This document shows, in pieces, positions 1-7,633 of a stretch of 64,000 bases of DNA; within the stretch, counting starts at the first letter, position 1; every line of letters begins with the position of its first letter. Both the position numbers and the translations under genes were made by a program. The notes below the pieces were generated by a model. It was not told where the DNA came from. It ran no database searches and saw only the letters and a program-made list of their open reading frames with translations. This DNA comes from a virus. The DNA lies in IMG/VR virus record IMGVR_UViG_3300025030_000062, positions 1 through 64,000 of that record. One strand, 5' to 3'.

Positions 1-251
1 AAACAATATATAAAATATAAAATAATAATAATACTAAATACTTACAACCAGTTTTCTTATAACTCTTCTGTAATTTTGATACTATATTTGTATTAATTTT
101 TCGTAAAATCAAATACTTACGATTTTGCACTTTAGGCACTTTCTCAATAATACTAAACAGTTAGCCAATATCTAAAAAATCACGTATTAATTCGTTAAAT
201 ATTAAAGTATTAAATTGCTGTTAACTTTGTTAAAATTAATGTTTGTCAGGC
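1..251. other. AT-rich gene-free region, possible origin or divergent control region
   Basis: No convincing gene. The stretch is extremely AT-rich compared with the rest of the window and ends exactly where the first rightward promoter begins. Short repeats are visible: AAATACTTAC at about 38-47 and again at about 112-121, and AATACTAAA at about 29-37 and 147-155. An unwinding element, an origin or upstream promoter elements would fit. I see no DnaA-like boxes or iterons regular enough to claim an origin. Confidence 0.4.
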
Positions 252-280
252 TTGACTCCCGACCTTCATTAGATTAGGAT
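252..280 (+). promoter_or_regulatory. sigma70-type promoter for the first rightward gene block
   Basis: -35 TTGACT at 252-257, a 17-nt spacer and -10 TAGGAT at 275-280. The first gene begins at 513, so a transcript starting near 287 would carry a leader of about 225 nt. The same box pair recurs before other gene blocks in this window. Confidence 0.65.
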
Positions 281-500
281 GCGGCTCAGATTCGCGGTGC
301 CTGAAGCTAGACAACGATGAGGCTAATTGTGGGCATAGCTAAAGGCTGCTGACTGAGCCAGGACCAAGTAGGAGGCCGCTGGCAGGGAGATAAGGTAGTA
401 GCGAAGGGTAAGGGCAAGGGTCGAGGCTAAAGGCGGCTCAGAGGGCATCCTTGGGCGGAGTTTTCGGAAGCTGAGAAGCGGCATTAGAAAATATTAAGAA
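281..500 (+). other. Structured, purine-rich untranslated leader
   Basis: Gene-free and clearly richer in G than the flanking AT-rich DNA. Helices can be drawn directly: GGCTCAG (283-289) with CTGAGCC (353-359) enclosing AGCTA (305-309) with TAGCT (336-340), and CTCAG (about 436-440) with CTGAG (471-475). GGCTAA occurs at about 321 and 425. A long folded leader immediately after a strong promoter suggests regulatory RNA, for example a cis-acting antitermination element, but no known family is recognised. Confidence 0.4.
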
Positions 501-512
501 AGGAGAAATGAA

Positions 513-809
513 ATGCGGAGATACGAGACAAAGCCTGTTGAAATCCAGCAGCGAGAAGTTTTGGTTGAAACTATCTGTGATCTTTGTGGCGTTGTTGCTA
601 AAGGTAGTAATTGGGAAACTTCTAGCTACGAAACTGCTGAATCTGAAATAGAAGTTAAAGTTAGGTGTAAAACCGGTTTTGATTGCCCTGAAGGTGGTAA
701 TGGTGACGAAATCATTGTTGATATTTGTCCTAAGTGTTTTAAAGAGAAGCTTGTTCCGTTTCTTAAGTCTCAGGGTGCTGACATTAAAACTATCAATTAT
801 TATTGGTGA
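513..809 (+). CDS. Small zinc-ribbon-like protein
   Basis: A 98-residue protein of unknown function. Cys pairs at the N-terminal third (CDLC) and the C-terminal third (CPKC) are spaced like a zinc ribbon, with two further Cys between them. ATG 513 lies 7 nt after AGGAG and is preferred to the ATG at 508, which runs in another frame. It is the first gene after the structured leader and probably the first of an operon running to the RNA ligase. Confidence 0.7.
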   Translation: MRRYETKPVEIQQREVLVETICDLCGVVAKGSNWETSSYETAESEIEVKVRCKTGFDCPEGGNGDEIIVDICPKCFKEKLVPFLKSQGADIKTINYYW

Positions 810-820
810 GGTGAAATGAA

Positions 821-1084
821 ATGGGAATGTACGATGAGGTAAGTATTAGATGCCCTAATTGCAAACAATACTTTATATTCCAAAGCAAGTGCGGTCCTAA
901 ACGACTTGAAAGCTTTAGTTTAGACAACGCGCCTTTGTTTGTGATTGCCGATATAAACGAAGACGGCGAAAATGGAAAGCTTTGGTGTGAACATTGTGAT
1001 TCACAAATTAAAGTAAAAGTTCGCTTCACTGTGAAAGTTGAATCGCCTGATTGTCTGGAAGCAGAAGATTACAGGGAAGTTTAA
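821..1084 (+). CDS. Small zinc-ribbon protein
   Basis: An 87-residue protein with CPNC near residue 11 and CEHC near residue 57, the two halves of a zinc ribbon. It follows the previous gene by 11 nt and its stop (1082-1084) directly abuts the next start. No enzyme motif is visible; it could bind nucleic acid or a host protein through the metal site. Confidence 0.7.
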   Translation: MGMYDEVSIRCPNCKQYFIFQSKCGPKRLESFSLDNAPLFVIADINEDGENGKLWCEHCDSQIKVKVRFTVKVESPDCLEAEDYREV

Positions 1085-1603
1085 ATGACCATCTTCTCAG
1101 CAACCGGCCATAGACCAAACAAGCTTTACGACGCCTACCCTGAACGTCATGGTTATGATTTGCTTGTTAGCTACGCTGAGTATTGCTTGAAACTGAATAA
1201 CGTTTTGATCATGGGAACTGGCATGGCTCTTGGTTGGGATATGGCTGTTGCTCAAGCTTGTTCTAATCTGCGAATTCCTTATGTTGCTTGCATTCCGTTC
1301 CAAGGCCAAGAATGCCAATGGTCGAAGCGCAGTCAGGAGTATTACAAGTTCTTAGTTTCGCTTGCGTGTCAAGTTGTTTATGTTTGTGATCCTGGTTATG
1401 CTCCTTGGAAGATGCAGAGAAGAAATGAATACATGGTTGATAATTCAACTAAGCAACTTGCGTTGTGGAACGGTACTAGCGGCGGTACTGGTAACTGTGT
1501 TAAGTATGCTAAGAGTAAGAAGGTTAAAGTTGTGAATTGTTGGGATGGTTATATTTTGGGATTGAGAGCGATGGGGATTGAATTTAAGGGAGGTAGAGAA
1601 TGA
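1085..1603 (+). CDS. SLOG-superfamily protein (YpsA/DUF1273-like)
   Basis: A 172-residue Rossmann-like protein. The N-terminus has the Gly-His-Arg-Pro signature (residues 7-10) and a glycine-rich GxxxGxD-type loop (GMALGWDMAV, about 46-55), both typical of YpsA/DUF1273 SLOG proteins. The family is thought to bind nucleotide-derived ligands such as ADP-ribose derivatives or modified nucleotides; no biochemical role is established for this branch. It overlaps the RtcB start by 4 nt (ATGA), so the two are probably translated together, hinting that the SLOG protein senses or handles a nucleotide in the same RNA-repair or anti-defence context. Confidence 0.75.
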   Translation: MTIFSATGHRPNKLYDAYPERHGYDLLVSYAEYCLKLNNVLIMGTGMALGWDMAVAQACSNLRIPYVACIPFQGQECQWSKRSQEYYKFLVSLACQVVYVCDPGYAPWKMQRRNEYMVDNSTKQLALWNGTSGGTGNCVKYAKSKKVKVVNCWDGYILGLRAMGIEFKGGRE

Positions 1604-2694
1604 TTAAACAAGCACACATATACGCCGAAGTTCTTGAAGATTCAGCAAGAGAACAATTTGAAGATGCAATGAAGCAACCGTTTGTTGTGAAAGGTGCTCT
1701 CATGCCTGACGCGCACCAGGGCTACAGCTTGCCAATTGGCGCTGTTGTTGCAACTAAAGATGTAATAGTTCCTGCTTATATTGGCTACGACATTGGCTGC
1801 GGCGTTTGCGCTGTACCTACAACCTTTAAGCGTGCTGATGTTGAAGCAAATGCTAAAGCTATTTACGAAATGATTTACAAAGTTGTCCCTGTTGGATTTG
1901 CCCACAATCAGAAAGATTCGGTTTGGGATGTAACTTTGCCTTGTTCGCCTACTCTCGGTGATATCTTTGCAAAGAACGGACTGAAACAACTCTGTTCACT
2001 CGGCGGTGGAAATCATTTCATTGAGATTGGTTATGACGAAAGCGATGTGATCTGGATTACTGTCCATTCCGGTTCGCGTGGTATTGGTCATGCTGTTGCT
2101 ACTCACTACATGAAACTTGCTTCAGGCGACGGTAAAGCGCGTGAAGGTCATTTTGGGTTTGATGTTAGTTCGCGTGAAGGTCGGGATTACATTACTGATA
2201 TGAACTTTTGCTTGGCGTTTGCTTTGGAGAATAGGATTCAGATTGCAAATCGTGTTGCGCGAGCAATTAAAGAATTCTGTGACGGTTATTGTGAACCAGG
2301 AGAGCTTATCAACCGCAACCACAATCACGCTGAACTGAAAGATGGTCTTTGGATTCATCGCAAAGGTGCTACTCATGCTGAAGCGGGAATGATGGGCGTG
2401 ATCCCTGGTAATATGCGTGACGGTTCGTTTATCGTGCGTGGTAAAGGTAATCCTGACGCTCTTTGGTCTAGTTCGCATGGTGCAGGCCGTGTTAAAGGTC
2501 GGAAGCAAGCTCAGCGCGAAGTTAAGCTTGAGGATTTTGCTGAAACGATGATTGGCATAACTGCTAATGTGGGTAATAATACTTTGGATGAATCGCCTTT
2601 TGCTTATAAGAATATTTATGATGTGATGAAGCAGCAGAGCAATATGGTTGAGGTTATTCATCATGTTAAGCCTATTGTTAATTGTAAAGGATAA
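1600..2694 (+). CDS. rtcB: RtcB-type RNA-splicing ligase
   Basis: A 364-residue RNA ligase that joins a 2',3'-cyclic phosphate (or 3'-phosphate) end to a 5'-OH end using GTP and Mn2+. The family motifs are all present in order: DAHQGY (37-42), DIGCGV (64-69, metal ligand Cys67), GGGNHFIE (His139), HSGSRG (His156, the same 17-residue spacing as the E. coli ligands), NRNHNH (238-243) and SSSHGAGR (290-297), whose His293 should be the guanylylated residue. It is somewhat shorter than the E. coli enzyme (about 400 residues) but complete. In a phage the likely job is resealing tRNAs or other RNAs cut by host ribonucleases. ATG 1600 overlaps the SLOG stop. Confidence 0.95.
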   Translation: MIKQAHIYAEVLEDSAREQFEDAMKQPFVVKGALMPDAHQGYSLPIGAVVATKDVIVPAYIGYDIGCGVCAVPTTFKRADVEANAKAIYEMIYKVVPVGFAHNQKDSVWDVTLPCSPTLGDIFAKNGLKQLCSLGGGNHFIEIGYDESDVIWITVHSGSRGIGHAVATHYMKLASGDGKAREGHFGFDVSSREGRDYITDMNFCLAFALENRIQIANRVARAIKEFCDGYCEPGELINRNHNHAELKDGLWIHRKGATHAEAGMMGVIPGNMRDGSFIVRGKGNPDALWSSSHGAGRVKGRKQAQREVKLEDFAETMIGITANVGNNTLDESPFAYKNIYDVMKQQSNMVEVIHHVKPIVNCKG

Positions 2695-2703
2695 GGAGGC
2701 TAT

Positions 2704-2922
2704 GTGATTAAGGATATGACGAACAAAGAAACAGCAGAACATATGCGAAATTTTATTACAAGAAATCACGGTCCTTTTGCTTGGCCTACTGACGCTTGTG
2801 GTTATGATCAGCATATTAAGTTTGTTAAATACAGAAACGAATTTTGGAATACAAGCTATTCTGGTGACTGGAAACAGTTTGTTAACGAGTACGCAGATAA
2901 GCTTGAGCAGGAGGCTGTGTGA
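2704..2922 (+). CDS. Hypothetical protein, 72 aa
   Basis: A small protein rich in aromatic residues with no recognised domain. GTG 2704 follows AAGGAGG at the end of rtcB. Its stop overlaps the GTG start of the next gene, so it sits inside the same operon as the RNA ligase. Confidence 0.6.
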   Translation: MIKDMTNKETAEHMRNFITRNHGPFAWPTDACGYDQHIKFVKYRNEFWNTSYSGDWKQFVNEYADKLEQEAV

Positions 2923-3677
2923 CAAACCCCTACATACTCTCCAATGACATATTCAAGTCCAGTGAACTAATGGCAATGAAGCTCAAAGAGCGAAAGAGCG
3001 CGGGTTTACCTTTCGACGCGCTTAGACCTGGATACAGTTTCTATGTCAAGATAACAGATATGTCAGAAGCTGCTTTTCGTAGTATGGTAAGTGCTACTTC
3101 TACTCGACATAGAAGGGCGTACAAATGTATCAAGCATAAAGAGCGAGATGTGTTTGAAGTGACTGTTGTTAGTGATGTTGAAATTGAATCGAAACTTGAA
3201 ATGTACGAATCGTCGGCTAAAGCTAAGAACTTGGTCAGACTAGGTAAGCAAGGCCGAAAGATTTATCATTTTGATGTTCTCGAAGAAGGTTACAGTTTCT
3301 CTTATTCTATTGAGGGTAATAGCGAAACTGCTCTTAGGACCGCTTGTAGTTTGTGGTCTAAGAAATTAGGTGTTAGATTCAATTTGTTCAGGCATGATGA
3401 ACTTGGTATCTTCGAGGTTGCGCGGCTTAAACCTTCTCAGCTTACGCATGATCAGCCTATTCCTAGTTCAGCGCGTGCTCTTGCTTATAGAGGTAGGTAT
3501 GATATACCTGAACCTAAACCTAAGCCAGAAATAAAGTTTGAGTATAAATCAGGGCCGTCTCCTATGCTTGTGCCTCTTGTGCCTGAACCGAAGGTTGAGC
3601 CTGAACCACCTCCTGTAGTAAAGCCTGAACCACCACCCAAACCCATGCCTGCTGTTGAATTTTGGAGTGATAAATGA
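2919..3677 (+). CDS. Tandem small-domain protein (DUF7303-like) with Pro-rich tail
   Basis: A 252-residue protein holding two copies of a compact domain that starts with LPFDALRPGYSFYV (about 30-43) or FDVLEEGYSFSYSI (about 118-131) and ends in a (Phe/Tyr)-x-Cys-x-x-His/Phe-type strand leading to F-E-V. The same pattern (PFDxLxxGxSF ... RKFxC/V ... V-x-R-I/L) occurs in the genes at 3674 and 8473, so this is a lineage expansion. Residues from about 195 are Pro/Glu/Lys-rich and probably an extended linker. Start is GTG overlapping the previous stop. It resembles the small phage family DUF7303 of unknown role; DNA or RNA binding is my guess. Confidence 0.7.
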   Translation: MTNPYILSNDIFKSSELMAMKLKERKSAGLPFDALRPGYSFYVKITDMSEAAFRSMVSATSTRHRRAYKCIKHKERDVFEVTVVSDVEIESKLEMYESSAKAKNLVRLGKQGRKIYHFDVLEEGYSFSYSIEGNSETALRTACSLWSKKLGVRFNLFRHDELGIFEVARLKPSQLTHDQPIPSSARALAYRGRYDIPEPKPKPEIKFEYKSGPSPMLVPLVPEPKVEPEPPPVVKPEPPPKPMPAVEFWSDK

Positions 3678-4120
3678 ACCAGATACCTTACATAGAATTC
3701 TTTAATGGACTTAGTGAAGGTCAATGCTTTTTGATTCCCTGTGAGCAACTTGATGCATTAGAACTTGCAAATATTTGTAATAATGCTGGCGAACACTTGA
3801 AAAAGGAATTCGTTTGTGTTAAAAATGGCGGCAACTTTGAGATATCGCTGAAGTCTCAAGCTGAAATTAGTTCTCCTACATTTGGAATTATTAATATTGT
3901 TGATTCGACGCCGTTGATGCTTGCGAATAACACGGCTCGAATAAGCAATAGAAAGTTTCCTTTCGACACGCTTGAAGTAGGTAAAAGTTTCTTCGTCGCT
4001 TTGAGTGAAGAAGGTAATCTAAGAACTCAGGCTAGCCAGTACGGTAAGAAGCTAGGCCGAAAGTTTAGGTGTGTTAAGCATAAAGAACAGGGCTTAATTG
4101 AGGTAGGAAGAATATCTTAA
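3674..4120 (+). CDS. Small-domain protein (DUF7303-like paralog)
   Basis: A 148-residue protein. The C-terminal half (about 96-148) is a clear copy of the domain in the preceding gene: PFDTLEVGKSFFVAL, then GRKFRCVKH and a final EVGRI. The N-terminal half (about 10-60) looks like a diverged second copy (LSEGQCFLI). It overlaps the preceding gene by 4 nt (ATGA), as expected for tandem duplicates. Confidence 0.7.
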   Translation: MNQIPYIEFFNGLSEGQCFLIPCEQLDALELANICNNAGEHLKKEFVCVKNGGNFEISLKSQAEISSPTFGIINIVDSTPLMLANNTARISNRKFPFDTLEVGKSFFVALSEEGNLRTQASQYGKKLGRKFRCVKHKEQGLIEVGRIS

Positions 4121-4142
4121 TGTGGCTAAATAGGAGAGAAAG

Positions 4143-4433
4143 ATGTGTTTATTCTGTGCTGATAAGATGAAGCATGTAAGAGTGCTTCTAGCCGCTAAAG
4201 CGATAGGTTGGTTGCCTAAAGAAGATGACACCGATTTAGAATCTGTTGTTGAGAAAGTGATATGGGATCATGCCAAATTGCACTACAGGTTAAATGAGGA
4301 TGAAGCTGTTGAAGTATATAGATGTTCTGTAATTAGAGCTAATTTGTGCAAAGGAATTCGCAAAGTTTTACCTTCAATTTCAATCGAAGACAGGTTTAGG
4401 CTTGCGTTGCAAGCAGGCGCGGTGAAGCTATGA
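4143..4433 (+). CDS. Hypothetical protein, 96 aa
   Basis: Mostly helical by composition, with Cys2 and Cys5 at the N-terminus. RBS GGAGA lies just upstream. Its stop overlaps the next start by 4 nt. No domain recognised. Confidence 0.65.
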   Translation: MCLFCADKMKHVRVLLAAKAIGWLPKEDDTDLESVVEKVIWDHAKLHYRLNEDEAVEVYRCSVIRANLCKGIRKVLPSISIEDRFRLALQAGAVKL

Positions 4434-4756
4434 CTGTTATTAACATTAATAAAGCACCTAAAGACTGGCGAAATAACCCTGAATATGCTTACATTGGGCG
4501 AACCGGTTACGGGATTGAAGGTTACTTTGGTAATCCGATTGACCACAAAGCACCTTGCTTAATATGTGGGCAAATTCACGGTCTTCCTGGATTAACTTTA
4601 CTTTGCTACGAGACTTGGTTGCAGAACAAGCTTAAGTTTGATGCTGTGTTCAGCGAACGCTTCTATAGGGAACTAAGCGGCAAGATATTGGTTTGCTTCT
4701 GCAAACCTAAGCCTTGCCATGGTAATATTATATTGAAGTATTTGGAAAGGAGATGA
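4430..4756 (+). CDS. DUF4326 family protein
   Basis: A 108-residue protein with the DUF4326 hallmarks: YIGRTGYGIEGYFGNP (about 21-36), a central helix ending in Tyr-x-x-Trp, and the C-terminal CFCKPKPCHG (89-98) with conserved Cys and His. An extra CxxC (43-46) is inserted after the first motif. DUF4326 is common in phages and bacteria and has no established activity; the conserved Cys/His suggest a metal or catalytic site. It is in the same operon as rtcB. Confidence 0.85.
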   Translation: MTVININKAPKDWRNNPEYAYIGRTGYGIEGYFGNPIDHKAPCLICGQIHGLPGLTLLCYETWLQNKLKFDAVFSERFYRELSGKILVCFCKPKPCHGNIILKYLERR

Positions 4757-4759
4757 TGA

Positions 4760-5050
4760 ATGCAACACATTGATGCTTTGATAGATAAGTTTTATTCATC
4801 GAAACCTAAAGTTCTTTGGCGAATGAGTAAGAAGATTAGGAGTACAATCGGTCAGTGGAAAGCGGATAATGGAGCGTATTTGCTTTATATTGCTAACGAT
4901 GAAGAATTGAAGCCTTTCACTTTGTTAGGTCATCCTATTCAAATTATTGAAGAAGATAAGTTGATTTTGCTGTATGTGTTTGCAAATGGAGCAGTCGAAA
5001 TGTTCGACATGACAGACGTGTTAAAGGAGACAACAAATGCAAAGCGTTGA
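4760..5050 (+). CDS. Hypothetical protein, 96 aa
   Basis: No recognised domain. It follows the DUF4326 stop closely, with AAGGAGATG as ribosome site, and overlaps the next gene by 14 nt. The C-terminal half alternates hydrophobic residues ([17 protein letters not shown]), suggesting a small beta fold. Confidence 0.65.
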   Translation: MQHIDALIDKFYSSKPKVLWRMSKKIRSTIGQWKADNGAYLLYIANDEELKPFTLLGHPIQIIEEDKLILLYVFANGAVEMFDMTDVLKETTNAKR

Positions 5051-5264
5051 ATATTACAAAAACGGTGAACTTGTACGAGCAATGGAATTCTTTAACGGTG
5101 ATTCTTACCAGGAAGTACAGAGCAAAATGAAAGATAGGCTTAATGGACTCGAAAACGAATTTGAAGTTGTGAGTATGAAGCGTGAAAAAATCGGTCGCAA
5201 TCAAATGTGTCCTTGCGGTAGCGGCGTTAAGTTTAAGAAATGTTGTATCAATAAGAGTCTGTAA
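5037..5264 (+). CDS. SEC-C zinc-binding motif protein
   Basis: A 75-residue protein ending in a SEC-C motif: [18 protein letters not shown] (53-70) with ligands Cys58, Cys60, Cys69 and Cys70/His-equivalent. SEC-C motifs bind zinc and often mediate protein or RNA contacts, as at the SecA C-terminus. The N-terminal half is unassigned. ATG 5037 lies within the end of the previous gene after AAAGGAG. Confidence 0.85.
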   Translation: MQSVEYYKNGELVRAMEFFNGDSYQEVQSKMKDRLNGLENEFEVVSMKREKIGRNQMCPCGSGVKFKKCCINKSL

Positions 5265-5273
5265 GGAGAAACT

Positions 5274-5450
5274 ATGAGCGCAAGTAAATTTAACGGAACC
5301 TATGACAATCAAAAAGCACAATGCCGCGAATGGTGGCTGGACGGCATGATGATCTATTGGCAGAGCGCCAAGCTAATAGCCGATATGGGTCGTACCGAGT
5401 TCGGCGGCTTCCCTGACCTTCCGAAGCAGGATAACGAAGCGCGAGGTTGA
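5274..5450 (+). CDS. Small hypothetical protein, 58 aa
   Basis: ATG 5274 follows AAGGAG by a good distance and the frame stays open for 58 codons to TGA 5448-5450. It is Trp- and Met-rich in the middle (residues 20-30) with no recognised domain. Below the usual length cut-off, but supported by the ribosome site and tight spacing to the SEC-C gene. Confidence 0.6.
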   Translation: MSASKFNGTYDNQKAQCREWWLDGMMIYWQSAKLIADMGRTEFGGFPDLPKQDNEARG

Positions 5451-5538
5451 CCTACAGAGGCCGAACGGCGGCAAGGTGAGGCTTGGGTATAGGCCAGGGT
5501 TGAGCTGTCGCTGTTGGCGACATTAGGAGATATTAATA

Positions 5539-5937
5539 ATGGATACGAGCGTCGGTCTGACAGTTGAGGGTTTGGTTGAATTGAAGCGCAAAATGGACGA
5601 ATTAAACAAAGGCTGTCGCCATGAAGCACCGATTTACGGTCATAGCCTTTTGCCTAGTTTGTTTGGTGGCATAGACATCATCAAAAGCAATTACTTGCCT
5701 ACAAGAACCGAAACATACGAAGAAGAGGTTGAACTGACTTTTAGAGAACGCTGGATCGAACCACTGTTGCATGGTGCTACGTTGCCGTTTGAGCCTTGGG
5801 TTAAGACAAAGTGGGTTACTAAGACGCGCCAAGTACCTGAACCGGTGTGCTATATGGTTGGTAATCAGCTTCTTATGAGTAGCTTTGCGTATGGCAGGCT
5901 GCGTAACTCAGGAATTATTTCAAATATTGTTTACTAA
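5539..5937 (+). CDS. Hypothetical protein, 132 aa
   Basis: No recognised domain. Residues 50-70 contain a Glu-rich strand (TYEEEVELTFRERW). RBS AGGAG lies at 5525-5529. The 88 nt upstream are gene-free, purine-rich, and hold a small hairpin GTCGC/GCGAC (5507-5521). A promoter follows the stop, so this is the last gene of the first block. Confidence 0.65.
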   Translation: MDTSVGLTVEGLVELKRKMDELNKGCRHEAPIYGHSLLPSLFGGIDIIKSNYLPTRTETYEEEVELTFRERWIEPLLHGATLPFEPWVKTKWVTKTRQVPEPVCYMVGNQLLMSSFAYGRLRNSGIISNIVY

Positions 5938-5940
5938 TCG

Positions 5941-5969
5941 TTGACAAGCTGAAGTTTGTAATGTATAAG
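5941..5969 (+). promoter_or_regulatory. sigma70-type promoter
   Basis: -35 TTGACA (5941-5946), 17-nt spacer, extended -10 TG-TATAAG (5962-5969). A transcript would start near 5976, which excludes the upstream ATG at 5972 as the start of the next gene and favours ATG 6002. Confidence 0.7.
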
Positions 5970-6001
5970 AAATGAAACTTCAAGTTAAGGAGGTAAACAG
6001 C

Positions 6002-6301
6002 ATGGACGAAATGAAAATGCAATTTAAGCTCCGAGAACCTAAGATCGGAATGCAGATTGTTAGCAAAGGTGATAGATGTTGTTTTGGTATGCCGAAAGGC
6101 GACGTTGGAACGATTGTTGAGATTGAGCCTAACGGATTAGAGTTTACTGTTACGAACTGGTACGGTAAGCGGGAATCTCATTGTGTTCAGTGTGCTTTGG
6201 AGTTACGTGAGGTGACTAAGAAGACTTGGCTTGAAATGTGTGATAAGGAAGCTAAGAGGGTGCGAGGAAATGACAAAAGCTGTACAACGCCGCAATGTTG
6301 A
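6002..6301 (+). CDS. Hypothetical protein, SH3-like barrel
   Basis: A 99-residue protein. The start at 6002 is chosen because TTAAGGAGG (5985-5993) precedes it and the predicted transcript begins after the alternative ATG 5972. Residues 30-65 (KGDVGTIVEIEPNGLEFTV) read like the small barrel of phage proteins that recur in such operons. Three Cys are present but not in paired spacing. The C-terminus overlaps the next gene by 32 nt. Confidence 0.65.
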   Translation: MDEMKMQFKLREPKIGMQIVSKGDRCCFGMPKGDVGTIVEIEPNGLEFTVTNWYGKRESHCVQCALELREVTKKTWLEMCDKEAKRVRGNDKSCTTPQC

Positions 6302-6914
6302 TTTAATTGAGCTTGCAATGATTCAAACCCTATATCCTAGCTTAAGAGTAAAAGAGCGCAAGATACTTCACGGCTTGCTGAAAGAGAAAGACATTGCGCT
6401 TTTCAATGTCGAGCAAGTTTATCCTGTAACTGATAACTTGCTTGGCAGCATCATTCGCCACAAAGAAACAAACTATGAGCAGTTGGTTGCTCACACTGAG
6501 AAGTATAAAGCCAGGGCTATTCTCGGTCCTGTTGTCAGTCAGCGACTCGCTCTTGCTAAGTCCGGTAAAACTTCGATAAACCTTTCCATTGAAACTGGTA
6601 CGCAGGTTAAGGTTGTTGAGGATCGTGAGCCTGAGATTAAGTCATGCGTTGTTTTGGGCCATAATCCTCAATACAGTAACGCTATGTTTAGGGTTAAGAT
6701 GTTGACCAAAGCTGTTCTAAATAGTGATACGTTTATTGATCATAGTGGTGCTAAATTCGGCAAGTTTATAGTGATAGGTTTGTCTGCTCACAGTAAAGGA
6801 AGGTGGGTTGTACGTTGCGAGTGCGGCGAACATGAATTTAGGACTACCAAAGCCATTAAGAATCCGGCGAACACTCAGGATGCTTGTGCTAAGTGTAAAG
6901 GAGGTAAGTTGTGA
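6270..6914 (+). CDS. Hypothetical protein with C-terminal zinc ribbon
   Basis: About 214 residues from ATG 6270, preferred over the upstream ATG 6231 because GCGAGGA sits right before it. The first half is helical; the last 45 residues carry CECG and CAKC, the two knuckles of a zinc ribbon (beta strand GRWVVRCECG). This ribbon is frequent at the C-terminus of phage DNA-binding proteins. The exact role is unknown. Confidence 0.7.
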   Translation: MTKAVQRRNVDLIELAMIQTLYPSLRVKERKILHGLLKEKDIALFNVEQVYPVTDNLLGSIIRHKETNYEQLVAHTEKYKARAILGPVVSQRLALAKSGKTSINLSIETGTQVKVVEDREPEIKSCVVLGHNPQYSNAMFRVKMLTKAVLNSDTFIDHSGAKFGKFIVIGLSAHSKGRWVVRCECGEHEFRTTKAIKNPANTQDACAKCKGGKL

Positions 6915-7075
6915 AACTGAAAGAAACTAACGGCAAAATTGAAGCTCTTGATAATCGTTGGATGTTCATGCACTTTCTGAGCGGCCAAAATGAGCTATTT
7001 TCCGAACCCTGGAACTGGAAATTTATTGAACAAATGTGTGCTGCTCACAATGAGCCGTTTGAGAGGGTGAGATGA
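6911..7075 (+). CDS. Small hypothetical protein, 54 aa
   Basis: GTG 6911 overlaps the previous stop (GTGA) and follows AAAGGAGG; the frame ends with TGA overlapping the ATG of the VRR-NUC gene. Rich in Trp and Phe in the middle (FSEPWNWKFIE). Unknown function, but both overlaps argue that it is translated. Confidence 0.6.
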   Translation: MKLKETNGKIEALDNRWMFMHFLSGQNELFSEPWNWKFIEQMCAAHNEPFERVR

Positions 7076-7473
7076 AACCGGAAGACTTCACCAAGTCAGG
7101 TAGCGAAAGCGGTGAGCAGCGTGCTTTGATGGCATGGGCTGCAATGAATGTGGGTAAATATCCTGAATTACGTTGGCTATTTCATATTCCTAATGGCGGT
7201 ATGCGAGGTAATGATGCAAGAACTAGAGCTGTTATGGGTAACGCACTTAAGGCTGAGGGGGTCAAAACTGGTATAGCTGACCTAATGCTTCCATACCCTA
7301 GAGGCGGTTATCATGGCTTATGGATTGAGATGAAAAAGAAGGGTGAAAAGGTGAAGAAAGGTTCTGACCAGGATAAGTTTGGTAAAGAAATGCTAGCTCA
7401 AGGTTATGGTTGGTGTGAGTGCGATAGCTACGAGAAAGCACGCGACGTACTAATTCAATATCTATCTCAATGA
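7072..7473 (+). CDS. VRR-NUC domain endonuclease
   Basis: A 133-residue stand-alone VRR-NUC nuclease. Motifs in order: SESGEQRALMAWA (Glu15), HIPNGGMRG (38-46), AEGVKTGIADLML (Asp70), GLWIEMK (Glu86-x-Lys88) and Gln100 in the following helix: the PD-(D/E)XK arrangement of this family. Phage VRR-NUC proteins are metal-dependent nucleases proposed to act on branched DNA in recombination or packaging, often paired with an SF2 helicase; one is encoded at 57805-59517. Starts on ATGA overlapping the previous stop. Confidence 0.9.
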   Translation: MKPEDFTKSGSESGEQRALMAWAAMNVGKYPELRWLFHIPNGGMRGNDARTRAVMGNALKAEGVKTGIADLMLPYPRGGYHGLWIEMKKKGEKVKKGSDQDKFGKEMLAQGYGWCECDSYEKARDVLIQYLSQ

Positions 7474-7486
7474 AAGGAGAAACAAA

Positions 7487-7633
7487 ATGAGTAACACTGA
7501 TCCGAACAAAGGCAATAACTGCGGCAACTGTAAACGTGGAAGCAAACCTATGACTGAGCCTGAGTGTGTTGTTTGCGGCAATGTTGAGAACGAGACTAAG
7601 GTTAAGTTTTCGCAATGGGGGGCGAAAGAATGA
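7487..7633 (+). CDS. Small zinc-knuckle protein, 48 aa
   Basis: ATG 7487 after AAAGGAGA. Two CxxC pairs (CGNC at 12-15 and CVVC at 27-30) make a minimal zinc ribbon. The stop overlaps the next start (ATGA). Unknown function. Confidence 0.6.
   Translation: MSNTDPNKGNNCGNCKRGSKPMTEPECVVCGNVENETKVKFSQWGAKE

Noticed and set aside
2122-2925. 267-codon antisense frame over rtcB
   Set aside because: The rightward frame carries all RtcB motifs in order; the antisense frame has no recognisable domain.
5972-6001. Upstream ATG for the 6002 gene
   Set aside because: It lies before the predicted transcription start and has no ribosome site; ATG 6002 has TTAAGGAGG.
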